Below are positions 7,866-17,647 of a stretch of 64,000 nucleotides of DNA, piece after piece. The stretch's first letter is position 1, and every line of letters begins with the position of its first letter. Both the position numbers and the translations under genes were made by a program. Where the stretch lies: contig NZ_WAJT01000001.1 of assembly GCF_009650605.1 (NCBI RefSeq), positions 1,302,001 through 1,366,000 on the forward strand, in the 5' to 3' direction. The notes under the pieces are model-generated. The model was not told the DNA's origin. It was given only the letters and a program-made list of their open reading frames with translations, and did no database searches. The stretch comes from Labrenzia sp. CE80. Lineage in GTDB: Bacteria; Pseudomonadota; Alphaproteobacteria; Rhizobiales; Stappiaceae.

Positions 7866-8884
7866 TGTCAGGTGGTGTGACTAAAGGTGTCCGGGTCACG
7901 GCACATGACGTTGCCAAGCGGGCAGGGGTCAGTCAATCGGCCGTGAGCCGGGTTTTTACACCGGGCACCTCGGTCTCGCCGCTGATGGCAGAAAAGGTTC
8001 AGAAAGCTGCTGATGAGCTCGGCTACCGGCCGAATGTGCTTGCACGCTCCCTGATTACAGGACGGTCCCGGATTATCGGCCTTCTGGTATCCTATCTGGA
8101 AAACCAGTTCTATCCGGAGGCACTGGCGCGGCTTTCCAAGGCGTTTCAGGCCAAGGGCTATCGTATCCTGGTTTTTATGGTGTCCCGGGACGAAGGGGAG
8201 GCCGATCGGGTTGTGCAGGACCTTCTGGACTATCAGGTCGACGGCATTGTTGCAGCCTCTGTCGGGCTTTCTGATGACGTTGCCTTGAAGTGCGCGCGGT
8301 CCGGCGTCCCGGCGGTCCTGTTCAACAGGGGGCAAGGGCGTCCGGATCTCTGCGAGGTGACCTCTGACAATCGCGGCGGTGCAAGACAGGTTGCAGACCT
8401 CTTTGTGACGTCCGGTCGTAAGCGGATTGCACATATTTCCGGATGGTCGGGATCGTCGACCGCAAGGGAGCGGGCTGAAGGCTTCCAGGAGCGACTGGTG
8501 GAGCTAGACTCCTGTTTGTTTGCTGAAGCCTCTGGCGATTTTACCCGTGACGGAGCAGCAGAGGCAGCTCGATTGCTCTTTGACGCGCCAAGAACCGAGC
8601 GGCCCGACGCGGTCTTTATCGCCAACGACCATATGGCATTTGCCGTCATGGATGTCCTTCGCTTCGAGCTAAAGCTCCAGATACCCGATGAGGTGTCGGT
8701 GGTTGGCTATGACGATGTGCCGATGGCAGGCTGGCCGTCCTACAATCTGACGACGGTCAGCCAGTCATTGGATGATATGGTCTTGGCAACGGTGACCCAG
8801 TTGTTGGGCAGGATTAAAAAAGACGAGCTTCCTGTGACCCACGAGCGGCTGACAGGCCGGCTCATCCGCCGGGAATCGGCCTGA
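7865..8884 (+). CDS. LacI-family transcriptional regulator
   Basis: The 339-residue protein has an N-terminal LacI helix-turn-helix at about residues 11-35 (VTAHDVAKRAGVSQSAVSRVF) and a hinge helix with RPNVLARSL. A periplasmic-binding-protein-like sensor domain follows, with FIANDHMAFAVMD and VSVVGYDDVPMA. It is the last gene of the HisD-like/SDR operon. The perfect palindrome at 5706-5723 is its likely operator, giving control of both the operon and the divergent aldolase. The inducer is unknown. Confidence 0.9.
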   Translation: MSGGVTKGVRVTAHDVAKRAGVSQSAVSRVFTPGTSVSPLMAEKVQKAADELGYRPNVLARSLITGRSRIIGLLVSYLENQFYPEALARLSKAFQAKGYRILVFMVSRDEGEADRVVQDLLDYQVDGIVAASVGLSDDVALKCARSGVPAVLFNRGQGRPDLCEVTSDNRGGARQVADLFVTSGRKRIAHISGWSGSSTARERAEGFQERLVELDSCLFAEASGDFTRDGAAEAARLLFDAPRTERPDAVFIANDHMAFAVMDVLRFELKLQIPDEVSVVGYDDVPMAGWPSYNLTTVSQSLDDMVLATVTQLLGRIKKDELPVTHERLTGRLIRRESA

Positions 8885-8897
8885 CCCCCGGCTTTTT
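8868..8897 (+). terminator. Intrinsic terminator after the LacI gene
   Basis: GCCGGG at 8868-8873 pairs with CCCGGC at 8887-8892 and is followed by TTTTTCTTTCT. The stem overlaps the end of the LacI coding region. Confidence 0.65.
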
Positions 8898-8915
8898 CTT
8901 TCTGATTGTTCTGCC

Positions 8916-10145
8916 TTAGCGCGCGGGCACGATGTTGTGCTCGGGTCCGAAGGGGAACCCCGTGATGTTGTCGGCGCCATCCTCGCCAACGATCAGAATG
9001 TCGTGCTCCCGGTAGCCTCCGGCTCCCGGCTCTCCCTCGGGGACCATGATCATGGGCTCCATGGAGACGACCATTCCGGGCTCAAGAACCGTGTCGATGT
9101 CTTCGCGCAGCTCAACGGCGGCCTCTCGGCCGTAATAATGCGAGAGCACGCCGAAGGAGTGTCCGTATCCAAAGCTGCGATATTTCAGGAGATCGTGGCT
9201 GAGGTAGATCTCGTTCAATGTCTTGGCGATATCGCTGCATTTGGCGCCCGGTTGGATAAGCTCAAGGCCTGCGCGGTGCACATCGCAGTTGATCTCCCAG
9301 AGCTTCAGTTCCTCCGAAGTGGCGCGCTCGCAAAAGAGTGTGCGCTCGAGGGCGGTGTAGTAGCCGAAGATCATCGGGAAGCAGTTGAGGCTGAGAATGT
9401 CGCCAGCTTCAATGCGCTTGTTGGTGACAGGGTTATGAGCGCCGTCTGTGTTGATGCCGGACTGGAACCAGGTCCAGGTGTCCATGAGCTCGACATCGGG
9501 GAAGCTGGCGGCGATTTCACGGATCATGGCGTTCGTCGACGCGATGGCGACCTCATGTTCCGGCACACCTGCCTGCACGGCGTCATAGACCGCCTGACCG
9601 CCCAGATCGCAGATCCGCGCACCTTCTCGGATCAGAGCATGTTCTTCGGTGCTCTTGATGGTTCTTTGCATCATGACGTCGGCTGCGATGTCGACGAGTT
9701 CAATACTTGGAAGTGCGGCCTCCAGCTTGGCCTTGAGGTCGAGAGACACATGGTCGAACTCGATGCCGATACGCCGAACCGTGGCACTCGGCAGCTTCAA
9801 CAGCGACTGGATCGCGTAAAAGAAATTGTCCTTGCGCCAGTCAGTGTAGGTCAGCGCATCGCCGTGGGTGCGCCTCCAGGGCTGACCACCATCGATCCCG
9901 GCGGAGATTGTCGTCGCTTCATCTGCCGTGACAAGGAAACCGTAGTTGCGCCCAAAGGCGCAATAGAGGAAGCCCGAAAAATAACAGATGTTGTGGTAGG
10001 AGGAGAGGAGGCAGGCGTCCAGCTTGCGCGTCTCCATTGTCTTTCGCAGTCCTGCCTGACGGCTGTCCATTTCACCATCGGAAAAGGGGGAATAGGCCTT
10101 CGCGCCATTTTCCATTTCATAAACGCGGATCATATCTGCACTCAT
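8916..10145 (-). CDS. Creatinase (creatine amidinohydrolase)
   Basis: This 409-residue enzyme would convert creatine to sarcosine and urea in the cytoplasm. It is a pita-bread-fold M24 relative. From memory it matches Pseudomonas creatinase closely over nearly its whole length: SYHNICYFSGFLYCAFGR, IDGGQPWRRT, YTDWRKDN, MDTWTWFQSGINTDGAHNPVT (with the catalytic His), YGHSFGVLSHYYGREA and MVVSMEPMIM. Like creatinase, and unlike M24 peptidases, it lacks the full dinuclear metal ligand set. ATG 10145 is preceded by AAGGAG; the longer upstream frame runs through a hairpin and has no homology. It is last in the minus-strand ABC importer operon, which suggests creatine uptake. Confidence 0.88.
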   Translation of the reverse strand: MSADMIRVYEMENGAKAYSPFSDGEMDSRQAGLRKTMETRKLDACLLSSYHNICYFSGFLYCAFGRNYGFLVTADEATTISAGIDGGQPWRRTHGDALTYTDWRKDNFFYAIQSLLKLPSATVRRIGIEFDHVSLDLKAKLEAALPSIELVDIAADVMMQRTIKSTEEHALIREGARICDLGGQAVYDAVQAGVPEHEVAIASTNAMIREIAASFPDVELMDTWTWFQSGINTDGAHNPVTNKRIEAGDILSLNCFPMIFGYYTALERTLFCERATSEELKLWEINCDVHRAGLELIQPGAKCSDIAKTLNEIYLSHDLLKYRSFGYGHSFGVLSHYYGREAAVELREDIDTVLEPGMVVSMEPMIMVPEGEPGAGGYREHDILIVGEDGADNITGFPFGPEHNIVPAR

Positions 10146-10179
10146 TTGCCACTCCTTGCTTGGGGCCATAAACGGAAAA

Positions 10180-10208
10180 CGGGCCGGCTTCGCAAGGAAG
10201 CCGGCCCG
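10180..10208 (-). terminator. Strong hairpin between the transporter and creatinase genes
   Basis: A perfect 12-bp stem (CGGGCCGGCTTC with GAAGCCGGCCCG) and 5-base loop are followed on the minus strand by TTTTCCGTTT. This is an intrinsic terminator or attenuator inside the operon. It should reduce read-through from the permease genes into the creatinase gene, or the creatinase may have its own promoter further downstream. Confidence 0.75.
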
Positions 10209-10314
10209 CCAGGCCCTGATTGAATTGTCGGTCCGCCGAAGTTGCGCCTCTCGCGCTTCTTCCCGATAGCTGGCGTTCCGCCATCGGTCCCCGAAGGGAT
10301 ACGGAAATAGGTGT

Positions 10315-11169
10315 TTAGCCCGGGGAAAGACCCCGCAGACGCTCGGACCGTCGTCTAAGACCCTCAAGAACGGTCAGAAGGACGATCGAGATGGCTACCA
10401 TGAGGGATGCAACGGCCAGAATTGTCGGAGATATCTGCTCTCGCAAGCCGGTGAACATCTGCCAGGGCAGGGTCTTTTGGCCGGCTGAGCCGAGAAACAG
10501 TACGACGACAACTTCATCGAAAGACGTAATGAAGGCGAAAAGTCCGCCAGAGACAACGCCCGGAATGATCAGCGGCATCTGCACCTTGAAAAAGGTGGTG
10601 ACGGGATTAGCACCCATGCTGGCCGCAGCGCGAACCAAGGACTGATCGAAGCCTACGAGTGTTGCCGTGACCGTGATGATGACGAACGGCGTGCCAAGGG
10701 CGGCGTGAGCGAGCACAACTCCCCAATAGGTGCCCTGAAGACCGATGCGGGAATAGAAGAAATACATTCCGGCCGCCGAAATGATCAGCGGAACGATCAT
10801 CGGTGAGATCAGGATCGCCATGATGGCCGAACGATAAGGCACATGTGGACGGGATAGACCGATTGCGGCGAGTGTTCCAAAGCTTGTTGCCAGGATCGTT
10901 GCGGCAGGTGCGATCATGACGGAGTTCTTCAGTGCCTGTTGCCAGTCAGGGTTGGTGAAGAAGTCCTGATAGTGCTTGAAGGAATAGCCTTCCGGTTTGA
11001 ACGCCAGCATCTCCTTGGTGAAGGTGAAGAAGTCCTGCGCATTGAAGCTGAGCGGGAGGATCACCAGGATCGGGAAGATCAGGAAGAAGAAGATCAGGCC
11101 GCAGGCAACGCGGAAGGTGTAGTGCCAAAGTTTCTGGCCCGCGGAGGCATAGGGAGGTAGTGCGCTCAT
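10315..11169 (-). CDS. ABC transporter permease, spermidine/putrescine (PotC) type
   Basis: This 284-residue inner-membrane permease has about six hydrophobic segments. Its EAA-like loop is RAAASMGANPVTTFFKVQMPLIIPGV. It belongs to the polyamine/iron(III) family typified by PotC/PotI. It starts 10 bases after the partner permease gene. In this operon it probably forms the membrane channel of an importer for creatine or another guanidino or polyamine compound; specificity depends on the binding protein upstream. Confidence 0.88.
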   Translation of the reverse strand: MSALPPYASAGQKLWHYTFRVACGLIFFFLIFPILVILPLSFNAQDFFTFTKEMLAFKPEGYSFKHYQDFFTNPDWQQALKNSVMIAPAATILATSFGTLAAIGLSRPHVPYRSAIMAILISPMIVPLIISAAGMYFFYSRIGLQGTYWGVVLAHAALGTPFVIITVTATLVGFDQSLVRAAASMGANPVTTFFKVQMPLIIPGVVSGGLFAFITSFDEVVVVLFLGSAGQKTLPWQMFTGLREQISPTILAVASLMVAISIVLLTVLEGLRRRSERLRGLSPG

Positions 11170-11179
11170 GGTTCTCTCC

Positions 11180-12442
11180 CTATCCGAGCTTCACGTTGTC
11201 GATACCGACGATCTTGTCGTAGACGATAAAGAGGATCATCACGGCCGCCAGAAGCAGGGTGCCGAGGGCAGCTGCAAGGCCCCAGTTCAATGAACTGGAA
11301 ATATGGTAGGCGATCCGGTTCGAGATGAAGATGCCCGAGGTGCCACCTACCAGTTCCGGCGTGATGTAGTAGCCAATTGCCAGGATGAAGACGAGGACTG
11401 CGCCGGCGCCAATTCCGGGAACTGATTGAGGGAAATAGACCCGCCAGAAGGCTGTCCAGTCCGTGGCGCCTAGGCTCTTGGCCGCGCGGACATAGGTTGG
11501 AGAGATCGTTTTCATGACCGAATAGAGCGGCAGGATCATGAATGGCAGCAGAATATGCGTCATCGCGATGATCGTGCCGGTCTGGTTGTTGATCATGACG
11601 AGGCGATTGGCATCCGAAATCAGTCCGATCCAGACAAGGAAGTCATTGATCACTCCCTGCTGCTGCAGGAGTACTTTCCAGGCCGATGTCCTGACCAGAA
11701 GTGACGTCCAGAAGGGCAGAAGCACAAGGATCATTAAGAGGTTCGACGTGCGCAGCGGCAATTGCGCGAGCAGGAACGCGATTGGGTATCCAAGCAACAG
11801 GCAAGACACGGTGATCGCAATTGAAAGCATCAGCGTCCTGCCAAAGAGCAGCAGATAGATCTGCTCGTCCTCGGACTTCATCTGGAGCCCCTCTGCGGTG
11901 CGCTCGGCGTCAAGAGAGGACAGGAAGTAACCGTCGGTGTAGCGCGGGGAGAACTGTTTCAGGGTTTGCCAGGTGTCGACCTGACCCCATTTCTTGTCCG
12001 CCTTGAGGAATTGCTCCTTGTAGGGCGGTTCAGTCATCTTCTTGACGCGGCGTCCGGTCTTGCGGAACAGACTGGAGATGCCTGTCTTTTCATAGTTCAG
12101 GCGGGATCCAAGACGAGTATGGGTCTTCAGATCGACCGCCACCTTCAGATCGGCGGCGAGTGCGGCGAAAACTGGCTCACCTGGTACTTGGCCGGAAGAT
12201 GGATCCCAGTCCTGCAAAGCGTTGACTGTCTGCGGCAGCGTGTCTTCGACGATGCTGTTTTCTACAGACCGAAACAGCATGTCGGCGATTGGCGCGACGA
12301 AGGTCAGAAGGACAAATATCAGGAGCGGCGCGATCAGAACGAGGGCTCGAAGTTTCTCACGGCGCAAGGCCCTGGCGAGGCTCGCTTTCAGGGGCCTGCC
12401 GTCCTTGGTTGTCAGAACCTGCTCTGTGGCGGTTTCGCTCAT
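11180..12442 (-). CDS. ABC transporter permease, PotB type, with long periplasmic insert
   Basis: The 420-residue permease is about 120 residues longer than typical PotB proteins. The first membrane helix lies at about residues 33-56 and the next begins near residue 204. The ~145 residues between them are hydrophilic (for example FRKTGRRVKKMTEPPYKEQF) and should be periplasmic. The C-terminal part has the normal permease core with RAAKSLGATDWTAFWRVYFPQSVPGI as the ATPase-docking loop. It is followed by the PotC-type gene and preceded by the binding-protein gene. Confidence 0.88.
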   Translation of the reverse strand: MSETATEQVLTTKDGRPLKASLARALRREKLRALVLIAPLLIFVLLTFVAPIADMLFRSVENSIVEDTLPQTVNALQDWDPSSGQVPGEPVFAALAADLKVAVDLKTHTRLGSRLNYEKTGISSLFRKTGRRVKKMTEPPYKEQFLKADKKWGQVDTWQTLKQFSPRYTDGYFLSSLDAERTAEGLQMKSEDEQIYLLLFGRTLMLSIAITVSCLLLGYPIAFLLAQLPLRTSNLLMILVLLPFWTSLLVRTSAWKVLLQQQGVINDFLVWIGLISDANRLVMINNQTGTIIAMTHILLPFMILPLYSVMKTISPTYVRAAKSLGATDWTAFWRVYFPQSVPGIGAGAVLVFILAIGYYITPELVGGTSGIFISNRIAYHISSSLNWGLAAALGTLLLAAVMILFIVYDKIVGIDNVKLG

Positions 12443-12517
12443 GAATTCAATTCTTTCAGCTCATAATGAGGAAGTCCGGATGAGGGACGTGCCCTCATCC
12501 GGATGTTTTTGCGAGAC

Positions 12518-13618
<1,101 letters not shown>

Positions 13619-13712
13619 GATAGTTAGCTCCCTCTTTCTGGTTTGAACGGACGTAGTACGGGTCCGTCTACTCACGGCCGATGCCCGATTTATTCGGGCC
13701 GGCCTGTGATCT

Positions 13713-14807
13713 TCAAGCGACGGCGTCAAGCGCCTTGCAATCATTGATGGCCCAGCCGATGGGCACGGTTTCGCCGGTCTCGAGCTTGCGCCGTTCACCG
13801 CGGTTTCTCACCTTGACGATGAACTCGTCATTGCCCGCAACATTCATCCGAACCCGGATGTGGTCGCCGAGGTAGATGAGTTCCTCGATACGGCCCTGAA
13901 CGAGATTTTCCATGGAGGAGGCGGGCTCGAACTCGACCCGCTCAGGCCGTAGCGACAAGGTGGTGCGATCGCCAACAGCGTTGACGTTGACTTTGTCGGC
14001 TTTCAGCTGGGTGCCGTCGTCCAGTTCCACGAGGCACTCGCTGCCTGATACGCCAATGACTTTGCCACTGAGCTTGTTGTTCTCGCCGATGAACTGGGCA
14101 ACGAAAGAATTCTGCGGGTCCTCATAGAGGCTGTCCGGCGTTGAGAGCTGCTGGATGACGCCATCGTTGAACACGGCCACCCGATCGGACATTGTCAGAG
14201 CTTCGGTCTGGTCATGGGTTACATAGACCACCGTCACGCCGAGGTTTTCGTGAATGTGCTTGATCTCGTACTGCATCTGCTCGCGAAGCTGCTTGTCCAG
14301 CGCGCCGAGAGGTTCATCCATAAGCACCAGCTCAGGATCGAAGACCAATGCGCGTGCCACAGCGACGCGCTGTTGCTGACCGCCGGAGAGCTGGGCCGGA
14401 CGGCGATTGCCAAAATCACCAAGTTCGACCATCTCGAGTGCGCGTTTGACTTTTTCTTCCTGCTCGGCCTTGCCAACGTTTCGCACCTGGAGCGGAAAAG
14501 CGAGATTTTCCGCGACGCTCATGTGCGGGAAGAGGGCGTAGTTCTGAAACACCATGCCGATGCCCCGCTTGTGCGGCGGCACATTGTTGATCGGCCGGTC
14601 ATTCAGAAAGATCTCGCCATGGGTGGCAGGCTCAAAGCCTGCCAGCATCATGAGGCAAGTGGTCTTGCCGGAGCCAGATGGCCCAAGCATGGTGAGGAAC
14701 TCTCCGGGAGGGATGTCGAGGTTGAGGTTTTTTACGACCAGGATTTCGCCGTCATAACTCTTTTGGACGTTCTCATAGCGAACGGACGCGCCTCGATTTG
14801 ATGGCAT
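13713..14807 (-). CDS. ABC transporter ATP-binding protein, PotA type
   Basis: The ~364-residue ATPase has Walker A GPSGSGKTT, signature LSGGQQQRVAVARAL, Walker B LVLMDEPLGALD, and a C-terminal TOBE domain (about residues 280-360). This is the architecture of PotA and related polyamine/iron importers. ATG 14807 (MPSNRG) has GGGGA close upstream; an alternative ATG at 14831 adds eight residues. It is the first gene of the minus-strand operon ATPase, binding protein, two permeases, creatinase. Confidence 0.9.
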   Translation of the reverse strand: MPSNRGASVRYENVQKSYDGEILVVKNLNLDIPPGEFLTMLGPSGSGKTTCLMMLAGFEPATHGEIFLNDRPINNVPPHKRGIGMVFQNYALFPHMSVAENLAFPLQVRNVGKAEQEEKVKRALEMVELGDFGNRRPAQLSGGQQQRVAVARALVFDPELVLMDEPLGALDKQLREQMQYEIKHIHENLGVTVVYVTHDQTEALTMSDRVAVFNDGVIQQLSTPDSLYEDPQNSFVAQFIGENNKLSGKVIGVSGSECLVELDDGTQLKADKVNVNAVGDRTTLSLRPERVEFEPASSMENLVQGRIEELIYLGDHIRVRMNVAGNDEFIVKVRNRGERRKLETGETVPIGWAINDCKALDAVA

Positions 14808-15279
14808 AAGATCCCCAACACCCTTTTTCATCTTTAATTGCCGGAAGGCAAAAATTTCCTCTGGGACGTGCTGGTGCGGCAGCGACGTTCCTCGAAGTTG
14901 ACATGATCAAAACAAATTAAAGTGCCGAGGAAAAGGGGGGGCAAGCGAATTGATGAATAAATATTGGACAGAAGCGTGCATGGATTGTTCACAGCCAAAC
15001 ATTTGAACTTGCAGCAATTAATTGAATCTCGTCGCTCAGCTTGGCTCGACTTTGGCCTGCTTTGAACAACGCCAAAAAAATGCGCACATGACGTTTTTAT
15101 TGAACGGGTTGTCGCTTTTGTCTTCCTGACGCCTTGTGCTTTGTTTCCCACTGGCACTTCGAATTTTTCATCGAGGATATTTCGTGAATTGGAGGCGAGC
15201 GTCGTCTATGGCGCAGAAGCCCGCCGTTTTTCGTCAGATTTTCTCACATCGGCCGGATATATCAGCGGGAGCGACGAAG
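14808..15279. other. Divergent intergenic region between the ABC operon and the DoeA-like gene
   Basis: About 470 bases lie between the divergent starts. The middle is AT-rich and contains the palindrome CAATTAATTG at 15015-15024, and a TTGACA-like hexamer near 14898. I could not assign -35/-10 pairs or a regulator site with confidence. No RNA gene or convincing small ORF was seen. Confidence 0.5.
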
Positions 15280-16464
15280 ATGAGCGCAAGTGTTTTGCCC
15301 TTCACCAACCAAGAGTATGAGCGGCGGTTGAAAAAAACACGCCTTGCGATGGAAACGGCGGGAATCGACCTCCTTTTCCTGGAGGATCCATCCAATATGG
15401 CATGGTTGACCGGCTATGACGGCTGGTCATTTTATGTTCATCAGGGCGTCCTTATTTTTCCCGATGAAGATCCGATTTGGTGGGGTAGGCGCCAGGATGC
15501 CAATGGCGCGCATCGCACGGTATGGATGTCTGACGACCGAGTTAGTTTCTATCTGGACCATTTCGTGCAGTCGACCGAGCGCCATCCGATGCAGGTTTTG
15601 GCGGAGCTGTTCAGCAGCAAAGGCTATGGCTCAAAGCGCATAGGGCTCGAGCTCGACAACTACTATTTTTCCGCCAAAGCCTATCTGACACTTCAATCCG
15701 AGCTTCCGAATGCGACCTTTGTGGATGCGACGGCGCTGGTGAACTGGCAACGATCCGTGAAATCGGAGGAAGAGCTGGTCTACATCCGGAAGGCGGCCCG
15801 TATCTCGGAAAAGATCATTGATGGCGCGCTTGAGCGTGCCGTTCCAGGCATGAGAAAGGTCGATCTCGTCGCAGAGATGTATTCCGATGCGATTCGCGGC
15901 GTGGAGGATGCCTGGGGTGATTATCCCGCAATTGTTCCTCTGCTGCCGAGCGGGTCTGATGCCGCTGCCCCGCATTTGACCTGGGACGGTCGTGAGTTGC
16001 AGTCTGATGCAGCGACTTTCTTCGAGATTTCAGGCTGTTACCGGCGATATCATGCACCGTTCTGTCGAACGCTCTATTTCGGAAAACCACCTGCGTTCAT
16101 GCTTGAGGCGGAAAAGGCGCTGGTTGAAGGCCTTGAGGCAGGGCTTGAGGTCGCACGTGCTGGCAATCGGGCTTGTGACATCGCCCTTGCACTTGCTGCT
16201 CCTTTGGAACGGGCAGGGATCGACCGGGGCGCGCGCGCCGGCTACCCGATTGGGCTGTCCTATCCGCCCGATTGGGGCGAGCGGACGATTTCGATCCGGG
16301 AAGGTGACGAAACAGTGCTCGAACCGGGTATGACCTTCCACTTCATGCCTGGCCTATGGATGGACGACTGGGGGCTTGAGATCACCGAGAGCATCTTGAT
16401 CCGCGAAAACGGCGCCGCTGAAACACTGTGCGACCGGCCGCGCAAGTTGCATATCAAGGATTAA
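15280..16464 (+). CDS. doeA: M24-family hydrolase, ectoine hydrolase (DoeA/EutD)-like
   Basis: The 394-residue protein has the creatinase/aminopeptidase fold. The segments SNMAWLTGYDGWSFYVHQGVL, WWGRRQDANGA, DHFVQSTERHP and the C-terminal MTFHFMPGLWMDDWGLEITE match, as I recall, DoeA/EutD, which open the ectoine ring to N-acetyl-diaminobutyrate. Length is close to the Halomonas enzyme (about 399). GGGAG precedes ATG 15280; an upstream in-frame ATG at 15136 adds an unrelated tail. An M20 deacetylase follows after five bases. No ectoine transporter or DoeB/DoeC/DoeD is next to it, so ectoine as substrate is likely but not proven. Confidence 0.7.
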   Translation: MSASVLPFTNQEYERRLKKTRLAMETAGIDLLFLEDPSNMAWLTGYDGWSFYVHQGVLIFPDEDPIWWGRRQDANGAHRTVWMSDDRVSFYLDHFVQSTERHPMQVLAELFSSKGYGSKRIGLELDNYYFSAKAYLTLQSELPNATFVDATALVNWQRSVKSEEELVYIRKAARISEKIIDGALERAVPGMRKVDLVAEMYSDAIRGVEDAWGDYPAIVPLLPSGSDAAAPHLTWDGRELQSDAATFFEISGCYRRYHAPFCRTLYFGKPPAFMLEAEKALVEGLEAGLEVARAGNRACDIALALAAPLERAGIDRGARAGYPIGLSYPPDWGERTISIREGDETVLEPGMTFHFMPGLWMDDWGLEITESILIRENGAAETLCDRPRKLHIKD

Positions 16465-16468
16465 GTCA

Positions 16469-17635
16469 TTGGTGGATCTGAACAGGACCAAAGCAATTTT
16501 GGGCGATCTGATTGCCTTTCCAACCGTCTCCTCCGACAGCAATCTTGATCTGATCTCCTATGCGGCCAACATGCTGGAGCAGCTGGGGGCGCGCATAGAG
16601 CTGACGAGCGACGGCACCGGGAGGAAGGGCAACCTGTTTGCCAGTTTCGGTCCTGATATCGCAGGTGGGATCGTCTTGTCCGGCCATACGGATGTCGTGC
16701 CCGCCAATCCGGATGAATGGGTTGGTGATCCGTTCGAAATGCGAGAGGCCGACGAGCGTCTCTACGGGCGCGGTGCCTGTGACATGAAGGGCTTCATTGC
16801 CGCTGTTCTGGCCAAGGCTCCGGAGCTCGCCGAATCTGCCGCGAACAGACCCCTGCATATTGCTCTGACGTTCGACGAGGAGGTCGGCTGCCTCGGCGCC
16901 CAGCGGCTGGTCTCCGCCCTCGAAGGCCGCGAAGCGCTGCCCTCGCTGGTGATCATCGGAGAGCCGACGATGATGGGTGTGATCGATGGCCACAAGGGAT
17001 GCTGCGAATATGTGACGCGCTTCCAGGGTCTGGAAGGACATGCCTCCAATCCAGGTGGCGGGGTGAACGCCATCCATTTCGCCAACCGGTATGTCTCGCG
17101 GCTGCTTGCACTTGGCGAAGAGCTCAAAAGCCAGGCAGATACGGACAGCGTATTTGCCCCGCCTCATTCGACGCTACAGGTCGGGCGCATAGAAGGGGGA
17201 ACGGCCCGAAACGTGGTTGCCGGTTCTTGCGAAATCGATTGGGAAATTCGGCCGGTCAAGCGCGGAGACGAAGAACACGTCAAGGACCAGCTCGGCTTCT
17301 ACTGCGAGGAGGTACTTCTCCCCGAAATGCGGATCATCTCGCCTGCCGCCGCCATTGACCTGGAGGTTGTGGCTGAGGTTCCTGGCCTTACGCCAATCCC
17401 GGACAACACGGCGCGCAAGCTTTTGTTCGAACTCACGGGCGAAGAGACATCTGACGTTGTGGCTTTCGGCACCGAAGCGGGGTTGTTTCAGTCTCTCGGA
17501 ATGCATGTCGCCGTGTGTGGACCGGGATCAATCGATCAGGCGCACAAGCCGGACGAATTCGTCAGCCTTGATCAGCTGTCGGCCTGCCTCATAATGCTGG
17601 ATGGATTGAGTGCCAAACTTCGCGGTGAGACCTGA
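16469..17635 (+). CDS. M20 family deacetylase, ArgE/acetylornithine deacetylase-like
   Basis: The 388-residue zinc amidohydrolase has the M20 motifs SGHTDVVPA (metal His/Asp), GRGACDMKG (bridging Asp), FDEEVGCLGA (catalytic Glu pair), and a metal-binding His near the C-terminus (DQAHKPDEF). It resembles ArgE and N-acetyl-diamino-acid deacetylases. Start is TTG 16469 or GTG 16472; AAGGA at 16456-16460 favours TTG. Its tight coupling to the DoeA-like gene suggests that it removes the acetyl group from the hydrolase product. Ectoine pathways normally use DoeB, an AstE-family protein, so this would be a substitution. Confidence 0.75.
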   Translation: MVDLNRTKAILGDLIAFPTVSSDSNLDLISYAANMLEQLGARIELTSDGTGRKGNLFASFGPDIAGGIVLSGHTDVVPANPDEWVGDPFEMREADERLYGRGACDMKGFIAAVLAKAPELAESAANRPLHIALTFDEEVGCLGAQRLVSALEGREALPSLVIIGEPTMMGVIDGHKGCCEYVTRFQGLEGHASNPGGGVNAIHFANRYVSRLLALGEELKSQADTDSVFAPPHSTLQVGRIEGGTARNVVAGSCEIDWEIRPVKRGDEEHVKDQLGFYCEEVLLPEMRIISPAAAIDLEVVAEVPGLTPIPDNTARKLLFELTGEETSDVVAFGTEAGLFQSLGMHVAVCGPGSIDQAHKPDEFVSLDQLSACLIMLDGLSAKLRGET

Positions 17636-17647
17636 GGGTCGGCGCTA

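Noticed and set aside
8937..10223. Long plus-strand ORF opposite creatinase
   Set aside because: Shadow ORF. The minus-strand frame matches creatinase along its whole length.
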